The notes below the pieces were generated by a model. That model was given only the letters and a program-made list of their open reading frames with translations. It was not told where the DNA came from and made no database searches. Positions 17,901 to 25,453 of a stretch of DNA of 64,000 bases are shown here, piece after piece. Each line of letters begins with the position of its first letter. Within the stretch, counting starts at the first letter, position 1. This DNA is from Clostridia bacterium (lineage in GTDB: Bacteria; Bacillota; Clostridia; Oscillospirales; SIG627), in contig JAFXEX010000023.1 of the NCBI GenBank assembly GCA_017520825.1, positions 38,607 to 102,606 of the forward strand, written 5' to 3'. The position numbers and the translations under genes are program-made.

Positions 17901-18330
17901 TCTTTTCTGCAAGCTCAATATCGGAGCCATGAAATCCACGGCTTCTGAGCATATCCATTTCATTACGCAATATCTGTATATACTTGGTGTCGTCAACACA
18001 TTCGGCAAAGGTAGGGCATACGGATTTAAGACGCTCCAATATAACGGCAGTAATAAGGTCTTTTCCGGCAGTATCCACGTACTTATAGGTCATACCACCT
18101 GCTTCACGAAAAACACGGTTAGCGAGACGGGAGAAGTTTATAACCTCAACGTTTGCGTTAATACGATTACCACAGGTGCTGAGAAGCTCGGCTTCCATTT
18201 TTACGCTTTCCTGCTCGGGAACGATAACGTAAATTTTTCTGTCCTCGCCGGAATCAAGTATTCTATTTATTTCATTTATAACCCTATAAGTTTTGCCGTA
18301 TCCGGACGGTGCATAAATAAGCGAGAGCAA
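14980..18330 (-). CDS. addB: ATP-dependent helicase-nuclease subunit B (AddB)
   Basis: An 1116-residue AddB: a degenerate SF1 helicase N-terminus with Walker A-like APSGYGKT (7-14), and a RecB-type nuclease domain at the C-terminus (VVDYKTK). The cysteines expected for the 4Fe-4S staple are present: one in YEKCRF and three in CSYCPYHPIC (C1081, C1084, C1090). The start is TTG, eight bases after GGAG. With AddA it processes double-strand breaks and reads Chi. Unlike most Firmicutes, addA is not adjacent; it lies about 33 kb away on the other strand. The length is close to typical AddB. Confidence 0.95.
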   Translation of the reverse strand: MLSLIYAPSGYGKTYRVINEINRILDSGEDRKIYVIVPEQESVKMEAELLSTCGNRINANVEVINFSRLANRVFREAGGMTYKYVDTAGKDLITAVILERLKSVCPTFAECVDDTKYIQILRNEMDMLRSRGFHGSDIELAEKKLQAQDKGGTSLSVKLSDFATVFSAYEKSLKDGITDATDDISRLAATLRDFDFFEDSYVFIDGFYDYTAPQYEVIEQIMKSCYKMTVTFSLARPDTEEIFRKTTLAFDTIRACAEKHSIEYSCTQLDVNYRVRNDALKALSEAVITGRDISYPDADGVTVTAVNNPYDECVYVAREIVKLVKSGATFSEIAVCAANMATYASTLENVLESYGIPHLNCTEKSVVQMPVISLVLSALELVNSSFYSQHMKVYLKSTYLGLTEEEAYLLENYVTLWNISKKNWYSDTDWTMHPRGYVERFTASDKAELEIVNRARHKVFPPLKKLAEGFSDRSSVREKAESLVAYFDALSLSKKVESYNKELGEAFGKQDYDDEVSAWNALLSALDMLVDGAGDLRVGRERFIKYMRLVLTSLSFGKIPSSLDEVELGDVEFVRNKNIKHLFFIGFNEGVFPSVPDSKSVFTESERRWLRENDLKLDESPEEKLKDQTFQFLLAILRPSETLHFVYHTSSTDGSKAYSLPSYFSSTVTEVLGVEADTYIPSDAIPVSKEELIEYVVSTQEDISLLFSGEENKKLLEEALVLKSFVESTQKPFHIDSDDIIPQTYTLSQSRLEKYEKCRFSYFVEYMLNARTRKRAEFSRAEIGSYVHKILEIVLKTLTADGADITKASPEHIERITREAAGEYIESTASNIREDSPKYKYLVDNICSFVLLIVKNICDEFSASLFKPKYFEEDIRNSEAVKPYEVQLDDGGKLFFHGVIDRVDSYVDENGVEYIRVVDYKTKTGGKSFSLEDVLNGMNIQMLIYLYAFTKTPSSIPRREAGIMYMPASKEEFKATDDEQGDDTLRLQIDKNLKRSGMYLDDKRIIDAMEIGEDKRFVNLKYDKDTDGYKSNASSTLATLEEFGIIQRYVDSLFRDVMDNLKSGNIEAEPIEDNSAEGSACSYCPYHPICRFEGEPRKRIECKTPLVKMREELGEL

Positions 18331-18349
18331 AAAATCAACTCCTTAACTC

Positions 18350-18378
18350 TTGAATAATGATCGTTTGTGTGATATACT
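18350..18378 (+). promoter_or_regulatory. Sigma-A promoter for the polyprenyl synthase gene
   Basis: TTGAAT (18350-18355) and TATACT (18373-18378) with 17-bp spacing, within the short gap divergent from addB. Confidence 0.7.
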
Positions 18379-18410
18379 AATCATATATTTAATTGAAAGT
18401 GATTGCATTT

Positions 18411-19487
18411 ATGGAAAGATTAAAAGAATATCTCGGTATTTGTGAAAAAAGGTGCGCACAATACTTCGAGCAATATCCAAAAAGTGACGTAAAGCCCGAA
18501 GAACTTAAAATTGGTGCAACTGAATACTTTTTACGTGGTGGAAAAAGACTTCGTCCTGCAGTTTTATCACTGTCGGCAGGCGCTTTGGGTGGCAAAGAAG
18601 TAGAGCTGGCAGTAACGCCTGCAATGGTCAGCGTTGAGCTTTTTCACACGTTTACCCTGGTCCACGACGATATTATAGACAACGACGACACAAGACGTGG
18701 TGGAAAAAGCGTACATATACTCGTAAGAGACTTGTTCGATGGATATGAAGGTGCGTCGGACTACGGTCGTGACGTATCTATTCTCGCAGGTGATACATTG
18801 CACGCAATGGCAGTCAAGATGCTCATTGAATGTGCCGACTCCCCCCTTTTCTCAGCCGAAACTGTCCTTGAGGTGCTGAAGCTTCTTGAAGGCAATTGTA
18901 TAAACGAATTGCTTGCAGGAGAAACGAACGACACCAGAATGGGTCTTATCAAAAGCGAAGCCTTTGACGTGGGAAGCAGCGAAGAAACTCTTGAGGTTAT
19001 GCGACAAAAGACAGGCGTTCTTTTTGAATACTGCGCAAAGGCAGGCGCTATGCTTGGAATGAACGTTGCAGACCCCACCGTAAAGGAAGCCGTAGCGCTT
19101 GGCAATTTTGCAAGATTATGTGGCATAGCTTTTCAGCTGAAAGACGATATACTCGGAATTATTTCCGATGAAAAAACCTTAGGCAAGCCTATCGGATCGG
19201 ATATACGCGAAGGCAAAAAAACCGTGATTTTGCAGGAAGCCTACAAAAATGCAAACGCGAAGGAAAGAAGGCTCATCGAAGAAACCGTTGGAAACAGAAC
19301 AGCATCTCAGGAAAGCATCAACGCTGTTAAAGAAATTTTTCTGTTGCGAGGTGGTCTTGAAAGGGCTGAAAATCTTGCTTCAGATTATATTTCCGAAGCA
19401 ATGTCAGAGTTAAAAACAATCAAAAGCTCGGAATACACTGAGCTTCTTGAGCTTGCCGCAGGCTTTATGTCCGCAAGAAAGCTTTGA
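18411..19487 (+). CDS. Polyprenyl diphosphate synthase
   Basis: Starting at ATG 18411 (an in-frame TTG 18 bases earlier overlaps the ribosome site), this is a 358-residue trans-isoprenyl diphosphate synthase. Both aspartate-rich motifs are present: first DDIID at 86-90 followed by DTRRGG, second DDILG at 245-249. It condenses isopentenyl diphosphate with an allylic diphosphate using Mg2+. Residues just before the first motif (ELFHTFTLVHDD) bear on chain length but do not let me choose between a farnesyl/geranylgeranyl and a longer product. It is 11 bases from a D,D-carboxypeptidase gene, an operon partner in wall synthesis through the lipid carrier. Confidence 0.88.
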   Translation: MERLKEYLGICEKRCAQYFEQYPKSDVKPEELKIGATEYFLRGGKRLRPAVLSLSAGALGGKEVELAVTPAMVSVELFHTFTLVHDDIIDNDDTRRGGKSVHILVRDLFDGYEGASDYGRDVSILAGDTLHAMAVKMLIECADSPLFSAETVLEVLKLLEGNCINELLAGETNDTRMGLIKSEAFDVGSSEETLEVMRQKTGVLFEYCAKAGAMLGMNVADPTVKEAVALGNFARLCGIAFQLKDDILGIISDEKTLGKPIGSDIREGKKTVILQEAYKNANAKERRLIEETVGNRTASQESINAVKEIFLLRGGLERAENLASDYISEAMSELKTIKSSEYTELLELAAGFMSARKL

Positions 19488-19498
19488 GGTAATAGTTT

Positions 19499-20767
19499 AT
19501 GAAAAAAATTTGTTCGTTAATTATCGTTTTAATTATAACACTTTTGTCGTTTACTGTCAACGCAGAAAGCTTTTTTGAAGGTGGAAAAAACCTATATTCC
19601 CATAACGTCTATATGGTTAACCTTGACACCGACAAGGTGATGTACGAGCTTGACAGTGAAGAGCTTGTATATCCTGCTTCTCTCACAAAGGTTATGACTT
19701 GTATAATAGCAATAGAAGAATGTCCTTCTCTTGACGAGGTTGTAACTATTCCGTCGGGAATATTTGATGACATTTACGCCCAGGGTGGTGCTAATATGTC
19801 GTTGAAATACGGTGAAGAAATTACCGTAGGAGACCTTGTCCGTGCAACTATGATTCGCTCTGCCTGCGATTCTGCCAGCGCATTGGCTTGGTACGTTTCG
19901 GGAAGCGTTGAGGATTTTGCCAGACTTATGAACAGTAAGGCAAAGGAAATTGGTGCCACGAATACTCATTTTGTCAACGCTCACGGTTTGCACGATGACA
20001 ACCACTATACCACGGCTAAGGATATGTATTTGATTGCAAAATACGCCTTGAAAAATCAAGCCTTCTGTGATATAATAAACGAGTATTCATGTACAATACC
20101 TGCAACGAATAAATCTGAAGAGCGTGAGCTGAACACCACTATAGATATTGAAAACCCTGACAGTCCTTTATATTATCCATACGTTACAGGCGTCAAGTCG
20201 GGCTTCACCGATGAAGCAGGACGTTGCCTTATTACAAAAGCAACAAAGGACGGAGAAACTTACCTTTTGGTAACCCTTGGTGCTAACCGTGACAGATACT
20301 ACGAAGGAAATATGGCTTTTACAGATGCCGTGACACTTTTTGAGTATTATTTTGCAGAGTACGAAATACAAACTGTAACCGACAGTAAGACGCCACTGGG
20401 CGAGGTAAATGTTAACAACGGAAAATCTGAAAGCGTACAGTTCGGAATAGACAGCTCCGTGGAAGCCCTTGTAGCTCTTGACGAAAAGCCGATATTAGCT
20501 CTTGATTTGCCCGAAAGCATTGATGCCCCCATAAAATCCGGCGACGTAATCGGAAATGCAACCATTTCAATCGGTGATGAGAGCTTTTCACGAAAGCTTG
20601 TTGCAATGTCATCGGTTGAAAAAAGCAATAATCAAAGGCTTTTTGCCTCAATGAACGATGGAAATATGCTTGCAACTGCCATGGACGTTGCTTCAATATC
20701 ACTCTTATGCATTTCAGTTATTATTCTTGGAATATTCATTTCAAAAATAGTTAAAAGAAAAAAATAA
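19499..20767 (+). CDS. D-alanyl-D-alanine carboxypeptidase (peptidase S11, DacF-like)
   Basis: A 422-residue exported penicillin-binding protein: signal peptide (about residues 1-22, ending VNA), catalytic SLTK (Ser61, Lys64), and the KTG-box variant KSG (233-235). It has a C-terminal membrane anchor (SISLLCISVIILGIFISKI) with a lysine-rich end. The second active-site motif reads S121-A-C, not the canonical S-x-N. It trims the terminal D-Ala from peptidoglycan pentapeptides. It follows the polyprenyl synthase gene by 11 bases and precedes tRNA-Arg with no separate promoter visible. Confidence 0.88.
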   Translation: MKKICSLIIVLIITLLSFTVNAESFFEGGKNLYSHNVYMVNLDTDKVMYELDSEELVYPASLTKVMTCIIAIEECPSLDEVVTIPSGIFDDIYAQGGANMSLKYGEEITVGDLVRATMIRSACDSASALAWYVSGSVEDFARLMNSKAKEIGATNTHFVNAHGLHDDNHYTTAKDMYLIAKYALKNQAFCDIINEYSCTIPATNKSEERELNTTIDIENPDSPLYYPYVTGVKSGFTDEAGRCLITKATKDGETYLLVTLGANRDRYYEGNMAFTDAVTLFEYYFAEYEIQTVTDSKTPLGEVNVNNGKSESVQFGIDSSVEALVALDEKPILALDLPESIDAPIKSGDVIGNATISIGDESFSRKLVAMSSVEKSNNQRLFASMNDGNMLATAMDVASISLLCISVIILGIFISKIVKRKK

Positions 20768-20786
20768 GTGCCGAATTAATCGGCAC
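20768..20786 (+). other. Hairpin between the carboxypeptidase gene and tRNA-Arg
   Basis: Perfect 7-bp stem GTGCCGA/TCGGCAC with loop ATTAA immediately after the stop codon and four bases before the tRNA. It has no T-run, so it may be an RNA-processing or 3'-end protecting element rather than a terminator. Confidence 0.5.
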
Positions 20787-20790
20787 ACAT

Positions 20791-20867
20791 CTTCCCTTAG
20801 CTCATCTGGATAGAGTGTCAGATTCCGATTCTGAAGGTGACAGGTTCGAGCCCTGTAGGGAAGGCCA
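20791..20867 (+). tRNA. tRNA-Arg, anticodon CCG
   Basis: A full cloverleaf: acceptor CTTCCCT/AGGGAAG, anticodon stem TCAGA/TCTGA with loop TTCCGAT giving anticodon CCG (codon CGG), T-arm GACAGGTTCGAGCCCTGT, discriminator G and an encoded CCA (20865-20867). No promoter is seen between it and the upstream protein gene, so it may be transcribed with that operon. Confidence 0.93.
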
Positions 20868-20878
20868 AAAAACAAGGG

Positions 20879-20897
20879 GGGACTGTTTTACAGTCCC
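20879..20897 (+). terminator. Terminator downstream of tRNA-Arg
   Basis: Stem GGGACTG/CAGTCCC with loop TTTTA, followed by TTAGATTTAT; the T-run is weak but the position is right. Confidence 0.6.
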
Positions 20898-20930
20898 TTA
20901 GATTTATCCAAAGTAAAATTATTAAATAAC

Positions 20931-20959
20931 AAAAGCACTTGCTTTACGCAAGTGCTTTT
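20931..20959 (-). terminator. Terminator of the oadCBA operon
   Basis: Twelve-base arms AAAAGCACTTGC/GCAAGTGCTTTT with loop TTTAC, just beyond the oadA stop; the arms supply A/T runs on both sides. Confidence 0.85.
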
Positions 20960-20965
20960 AATTAT

Positions 20966-22366
20966 TTAGGTTAAATCTTCAACGATTACAGTTCTTACTG
21001 CGTTGGGGTCTGCTTCCTTTTCAGCCTTATCACGAGCCTCGGCAAACTTGGTATAAACCTGAGGGAACAAAGCGTAGCTGAGAACGTCTTCTTCGCTTCT
21101 TACGATGTCCTTGGCCTCTTCACGATACTTCTCAAGCTCGGGCTCAAGAAGGTCGGCAGGTCTTACTGTGATAAGCTCAGCATCGCCAATCGCTTTCTTT
21201 CTTACCTCTTCGTTAACAGGTGCAGGAAGTGCGCCGTACTCACCTCTGAGCAATCCCTTTGATTCCTTGGAAATCATTTTGTATCTCTCGCCCTGAAGAA
21301 CGTTAAGAACTGCCTGAGTTCCAACTATCTGGCTGGTAGGAGTAACAAGAGGAGGATATCCGAAGTCTTTTCTTACTCTTGGAATTTCCTCGAGAACTTC
21401 ATAGTACTTATCAGAAGCATTTGCCTGCTTAAGCTGGGAAATAAGGTTGGAAAGCATTCCACCGGGTACCTGATAAAGAAGAGTGTTGGTATCAACGTTA
21501 AGCACCTTGGGATCAAGGCTTCCCTGCTCTTTCAATTTCGCAGCAACACCACGGAAATGCACTGCTGCATCACTGAGAAGCTTAAGATCAAGTCCTGTGT
21601 CTCTTTCTGTTCCCTTAAGGGTGGCAACAAGAGACTCGGTAGTGGGCTGTGAGGTACCGTTACTCAAGGGAGAGAGTGCGCAGTCGACTATATCAACTCC
21701 TGCCCAAACTGCCATAAGGTTGGTCATATCGCCTGTACCCGAGGTATTGTGGGTATGGAGGTGAATAGGTACAGAAACTCTTTCCTTGAGCTTCTTAACA
21801 AGACTGTAAGCGTCCATAGGAAGAAGCAGGTTTGCCATATCCTTAATACAGATACTGTCGGCTCCCATTTCTTCAAGCTTCATAGCAAGAGTAACGAAAT
21901 ACTCCTCGTTGTGAACGGGGCTTGTTGTATAGCTCAAAGCAGTTTCACAATGTCCACCGTATGCTTTTATGGATTTTACTGCTCTTTCAAGGTTTCTGGT
22001 GTCGTTAAGTGCATCGAAAACACGCACGATATCTATGCCGTTCTCGATTGACTTCTGACAGAAAGCGTCTACGACGTCATCCGCATAATGCTTATATCCG
22101 AGAATGTTCTGACCTCTGAAAAGCATCTGGAGCTTTGTGTTGGGCATTGCCTTTTTGAGAGCACGAAGTCTTTCCCAGGGGTCTTCGTTAAGGAAGCGCA
22201 TACACGCATCAAAGGTTGCGCCACCCCAACATTCAAGTGACCAATAGCCTATTTTATCGAGAGCTTCGCAGGCAGCAATCATATCCTCGGTTTTCATTCT
22301 GGTAGCAGCCTGGGACTGATGCGCGTCACGGAGAATCGTGTCGGTTATATATAATTTTTTATCCAT
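20966..22366 (-). CDS. oadA: Biotin-dependent decarboxylase carboxyltransferase subunit (oxaloacetate decarboxylase alpha / pyruvate carboxylase B type)
   Basis: A 466-residue carboxyltransferase TIM barrel: DTILRDAHQS at the N-terminus (metal and substrate Asp/Arg), CIKDMANLL (the lysine that is carbamylated in relatives) and HLHTHNTSG (metal-binding histidines). The biotin domain usually fused at the C-terminus is absent; it is encoded as a separate small protein two genes upstream. The subunit transfers CO2 from oxaloacetate (or a related acid) to biotin. With the beta, gamma and biotin subunits encoded nearby, a sodium-pumping decarboxylase is the best call. Oxaloacetate is the family default, not shown by sequence. 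Confidence 0.88.
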   Translation of the reverse strand: MDKKLYITDTILRDAHQSQAATRMKTEDMIAACEALDKIGYWSLECWGGATFDACMRFLNEDPWERLRALKKAMPNTKLQMLFRGQNILGYKHYADDVVDAFCQKSIENGIDIVRVFDALNDTRNLERAVKSIKAYGGHCETALSYTTSPVHNEEYFVTLAMKLEEMGADSICIKDMANLLLPMDAYSLVKKLKERVSVPIHLHTHNTSGTGDMTNLMAVWAGVDIVDCALSPLSNGTSQPTTESLVATLKGTERDTGLDLKLLSDAAVHFRGVAAKLKEQGSLDPKVLNVDTNTLLYQVPGGMLSNLISQLKQANASDKYYEVLEEIPRVRKDFGYPPLVTPTSQIVGTQAVLNVLQGERYKMISKESKGLLRGEYGALPAPVNEEVRKKAIGDAELITVRPADLLEPELEKYREEAKDIVRSEEDVLSYALFPQVYTKFAEARDKAEKEADPNAVRTVIVEDLT

Positions 22367-22388
22367 AATTGATTAAATCTCCTTTCAA

Positions 22389-23642
22389 TTAGCCAAACAA
22401 AGCTATCAATACACCTGCAGCAATAGCAGAGCCGATAACACCTGCCACGTTTGGTCCCATAGCGTGCATCAAAAGGAAGTTTGCGGGATTTTCCTTCTGC
22501 CCAACTACCTGAGACACACGTGCTGCCATAGGAACTGCAGAAACGCCTGCCGAACCGATAAGGGGATTGATTTTCTTTTTAAGGAAAAGATTCATAAACT
22601 TGGCAAGAAGCACACCGCCAGCTGTTCCAAGTCCAAAGGCAACTACTCCAAGTACAATTATCTTAATCGTACCAAAACTGAGGAAGGTGGTAGCAGTTGC
22701 AGTTGCACCAACGGTAACACCGAGGAATATTGTAACAATATTCATAAGCTCGTTCTGAACCGTCTTGTTAAGTCTTTCAACGACTCCACACTCTCTGAAG
22801 ATATTACCAAGCATTAGAGAGCCTACAAGAGGAGCTGCAGAGGGAACAATCATTGCTACTACCAAGGTAACAAGGAAGGGGAACAAAATCTTTTCCTTCT
22901 TCGAAACAGGTCTCAATTCCGTCATAACGATTGAACGCTCTGCCTTCGTGGTAAGAGCCTTCATAATAGGTGGCTGAATAACTGGAACAAGAGCCATATA
23001 AGAATATGCGGCAACGGCAATAGGACCAAGAAGATGGGGGGCAAGCTTAGACGTTACGAATATTGCCGTGGGTCCGTCAGCACCACCGATAATACCGATT
23101 GAAGCTGCTTCGGTAGGCACAAAGCCCAACAAAGAAGCACCTATGTAAGTAGCGAAAATACCAAGCTGTGCTGCAGCACCGAGAAGTAAGCTCTTCGGGT
23201 TAGCAATCAGAGGACCGAAGTCGGTCATTGCACCTACACCGAGGAAGATAAGGCAGGGATAGATACCAAGCTTTACACCAAGGTAAAGGTAGTCGAGAAG
23301 ACCTGCCGTAACAGTTTTACCAACGAGAGAAGCTGACGCAATATCAGCGCTGACTCCACCGGCTATGAGTTCATCGATAAACTCCTGAGTAATAACGCCA
23401 CCACCAAAAAGCTCCCAATGAACGTGACCACCTGCAAAAAGTATTTCGTGGAACATATCAGCACCGGGCAGGTTTGTAAGAAACATACCAAATGCAATGG
23501 GAAGCAACAGCATGGGCTCAAACTTCTTTACAATTGCAAGAAAAGCAAGAAAGAATGAAATAGCAATCATTACAAGGGCAAGTAAATTATCCTTTACAAG
23601 ATAAAAACCTGTCTGTTGTAAAAAATTTATAATAGCATCCAT
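22389..23642 (-). CDS. oadB: Sodium-translocating decarboxylase beta subunit
   Basis: A 417-residue membrane protein with about ten hydrophobic segments and the diagnostic beta-subunit sequence [20 protein letters not shown], which contains the Asp implicated in Na+ and proton exchange. This subunit releases CO2 from carboxybiotin and couples it to export of Na+. It is flanked by the biotin carrier gene (17 bases upstream) and oadA (22 bases downstream), all on the minus strand. Length matches OadB/GcdB/MmdB, which cannot be told apart by sequence alone. Confidence 0.92.
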   Translation of the reverse strand: MDAIINFLQQTGFYLVKDNLLALVMIAISFFLAFLAIVKKFEPMLLLPIAFGMFLTNLPGADMFHEILFAGGHVHWELFGGGVITQEFIDELIAGGVSADIASASLVGKTVTAGLLDYLYLGVKLGIYPCLIFLGVGAMTDFGPLIANPKSLLLGAAAQLGIFATYIGASLLGFVPTEAASIGIIGGADGPTAIFVTSKLAPHLLGPIAVAAYSYMALVPVIQPPIMKALTTKAERSIVMTELRPVSKKEKILFPFLVTLVVAMIVPSAAPLVGSLMLGNIFRECGVVERLNKTVQNELMNIVTIFLGVTVGATATATTFLSFGTIKIIVLGVVAFGLGTAGGVLLAKFMNLFLKKKINPLIGSAGVSAVPMAARVSQVVGQKENPANFLLMHAMGPNVAGVIGSAIAAGVLIALFG

Positions 23643-23659
23643 TGAAACGTCCTCCGAAA

Positions 23660-24028
23660 TTATCCAATTGTGCAGAGAAGAATTCCTGTTTCAACTGCCT
23701 GTCCCTTTGTTACGCCAACAACACCTACCGTACCATCGCAGGGAGAAAGAATTTCGTTTTCCATTTTCATAGCCTCGAGGATAAAGAGAACCTGACCTGC
23801 CTTTACTGCCTGACCTGCAGAAACGTTAACTGCAAGGATGTTGCCGGGCATGGGAGCGTTAACACTCTGGCCACCGTTAGCAACGGGAGCTGCTGCAGGA
23901 GCAGGTGTGGGAGCAGGAGCTGCTGCAGGAGCAGGAGCAACGGGTGTTGCGCTTGCTGATGCTGAATCCATAGCTTCAAGCTCTACCTCGTAAGAAACAC
24001 CGTTTACAACTACATGATACTTTTTCAT
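23660..24028 (-). CDS. Biotin carrier subunit of the decarboxylase
   Basis: A 122-residue protein: a short N-terminal region, a flexible Ala/Pro-only linker (residues about 28-50, typical of GcdC and MmdC), then a biotinyl domain with EAMKMEN; Lys88 is the biotinylation site. It shuttles the carboxyl group between the soluble alpha subunit and the membrane beta subunit. First gene of the oadC-oadB-oadA unit. The repetitive codons of the linker (23880-23945) are a low-complexity tract in the DNA. Confidence 0.93.
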   Translation of the reverse strand: MKKYHVVVNGVSYEVELEAMDSASASATPVAPAPAAAPAPTPAPAAAPVANGGQSVNAPMPGNILAVNVSAGQAVKAGQVLFILEAMKMENEILSPCDGTVGVVGVTKGQAVETGILLCTIG

Positions 24029-24086
24029 AATTACACCTCATATATTTTAATTTTATTTTGAAACTTTGTTATATTCTTAAAAAAAC

Positions 24087-24115
24087 AATATAAAAATATT
24101 GCTTTTCGAAGACAA
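24087..24115 (-). promoter_or_regulatory. Promoter of the biotin carrier-oadB-oadA operon
   Basis: TTGTCT (24110-24115) and TATATT (24087-24092) on the minus strand with 17-bp spacing. The phased repeats at 24121-24165 begin 6 bp upstream of this -35 box, a standard activator position. Confidence 0.6.
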
Positions 24116-24120
24116 TTGTG

Positions 24121-24165
24121 GTAAAATTTGTGTAATGATTACGTAATAATTATGTAATGCTCCTA
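24121..24165. repeat. Four 11-bp phased repeats, candidate response-regulator binding array
   Basis: GTAAA at 24121, then GTAAT at 24132, 24143 and 24154: four words in exact 11-bp register, between the divergent biotin carrier and response-regulator genes. OmpR/PhoB-family proteins bind tandem 11-bp direct repeats, so this fits the adjacent regulator. Confidence 0.6.
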
Positions 24166-24195
24166 AAATAACTTAACAAAAAGAAGGATAAAGCA

Positions 24196-24891
24196 ATGCT
24201 TGAGGGAACACGAGTACTAATAATCGAAGACGAAATCAAAACAGTAAATTTTATAGCTATGGCTCTGCGCGCAAAGGGATATAAGGTAACGAGCGCGCAA
24301 ACCGGTCAATCGGGAATTCTCAGCTTTTGTACGTCAAACCCGGATATAATTCTGCTTGACCTTGGACTTCCGGATATGGACGGTATGAAGGTATTGGAAG
24401 AAATCCGTAAGGTATCGGATATTCCCCTGATGGTCGTATCGGGAAGAAAAAGTGAATCCGATATAATATCAGCTCTCGACGCCGGTGCCAACGACTATAT
24501 GACAAAACCCTTCAGTATGGGCGAGCTTCTTGCAAGAGTAAGAGTTATGGAGCGCTTTATTTCAAGGGAAAGCGTCACCAAATCCGATGCAGTTTTACAA
24601 TTCGACGGAATAACGATCGACACGGACAGAAGAAGAATATACGTTGACGGAGAAGACGTTCATCTCACTCCCCTCGAATATAAGCTTCTCATAATCCTTG
24701 CATCTAACCCCGGAAAAGTAATAACCCATCAACAGATTTCAAGAGACGTGTGGGGATACCGTGAAAGCTCCGACGCTAAAAGTATCAGAGTTTGTATGGC
24801 AAGTCTCAGAAAGAAAATCAAGGACAACTCCCCCACTCCCAAATACATATTCACCGAGATCGGAGTAGGCTACAGATTTGCTGACAAATAG
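24196..24891 (+). CDS. OmpR/KdpE-family response regulator, orphan
   Basis: A 231-residue two-component regulator. The receiver domain has the acidic pair Glu11/Asp12, phospho-acceptor Asp55 (ILLDLGLPDMDG) and Lys104 (TKPF). The C-terminal winged helix (HLTPLEYKLL to GVGYRF) is of the OmpR class, and length and wording resemble KdpE. No histidine kinase and no kdp genes are in the window. It sits between oadC (divergent) and oadG (downstream, same strand), 30 bp from an array of 11-bp repeats, so control of the decarboxylase and of its own gene is the simplest inference. Confidence 0.9.
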   Translation: MLEGTRVLIIEDEIKTVNFIAMALRAKGYKVTSAQTGQSGILSFCTSNPDIILLDLGLPDMDGMKVLEEIRKVSDIPLMVVSGRKSESDIISALDAGANDYMTKPFSMGELLARVRVMERFISRESVTKSDAVLQFDGITIDTDRRRIYVDGEDVHLTPLEYKLLIILASNPGKVITHQQISRDVWGYRESSDAKSIRVCMASLRKKIKDNSPTPKYIFTEIGVGYRFADK

Positions 24892-25136
24892 CAAATTGTT
24901 ACTCTTAATTCAGTAAAAAGCCAAATTTACAACATTTTACTATATTCGAATTTATTATACAACATTTAGCATAAAATTAGGATTTGTAAACATAATAGCG
25001 TGTTAAAAAGTCGTTAATTTTTTGGCTTGTTCTTTACGTTATATTTATACAGAATTTAAAAATATATATCCCATTTTTACGCATAATGTTATATACTATA
25101 TTTAATGATGATTTTTAATATTTTGGAGGTACTTAA

Positions 25137-25406
25137 ATGTCAACTGCTTTTGTTGTAGCATTAGGAATTGGTACTGTATTCGCAGGACTTATCGTAATAA
25201 TCTTTCTTTGCAAGCTTATGAGCTTTTTCGTAGGAATAACCGAAAAGCAAACTTCTGAAAAAGCAGAGCCTGTAGTTGCTACTGCACCCGTCTCCACCAC
25301 GATTCCCGACAAACAACCTCTCTTAGCAGCTATTTCAGCAGTAGTTGCAGAGGAGCTGGGTACTGATATTTCCAATATCAGAATTCATTCTATCAAAAGA
25401 GTATAA
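25137..25406 (+). CDS. oadG: OadG-family gamma subunit of the sodium-pumping decarboxylase
   Basis: An 89-residue protein with one N-terminal membrane segment (about residues 4-30), a polar Thr/Val/Ala linker and a conserved tail, AELGTDISNIRIHSIKRV being close to the C-terminus of clostridial OadG proteins. The gamma subunit anchors and assembles the alpha, biotin and beta subunits. Unusually it is not in the oadCBA operon but on the opposite strand beyond a response-regulator gene. A strong GGAGG site precedes the ATG. The 245-bp gap upstream is A+T-rich, with a repeated TACAACATTT (24928-24937, 24958-24967) and GTTAA words 11 bp apart (25002, 25013), but no promoter I would commit to. Confidence 0.8.
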   Translation: MSTAFVVALGIGTVFAGLIVIIFLCKLMSFFVGITEKQTSEKAEPVVATAPVSTTIPDKQPLLAAISAVVAEELGTDISNIRIHSIKRV

Positions 25407-25423
25407 GTGTAATTTATATAAAT

Positions 25424-25451
25424 AAAGGGCTCACCTATGGGTGAGCCTTTT
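25424..25451. terminator. Bidirectional terminator between oadG and radA
   Basis: Stem GGCTCACC/GGTGAGCC with loop TATG, extended by A/T pairing on both flanks (AAAG/TTTT). Confidence 0.88.
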
Positions 25452-25453
25452 AT

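Noticed and set aside
20768..20786. Hairpin after the carboxypeptidase stop read as a terminator
   Set aside because: There is no T-run after the stem and the tRNA follows at once, so I kept it only as a possible processing element.
20966..22366. Carboxyltransferase gene as half of a pyruvate carboxylase
   Set aside because: No biotin carboxylase gene accompanies it, whereas a beta membrane subunit and a separate biotin carrier do, which fits a decarboxylase pump.
23880..23945. Short-period repetitive DNA that could be mistaken for a tandem repeat or CRISPR-like element
   Set aside because: It is the in-frame Ala/Pro linker of the biotin carrier protein; the repetition comes from GCT/GCA/CCT codons.
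24196..24891. Response regulator as true KdpE of a potassium uptake system
   Set aside because: No kdpA, kdpB, kdpC or kdpD is in the window; the resemblance is only at family level.
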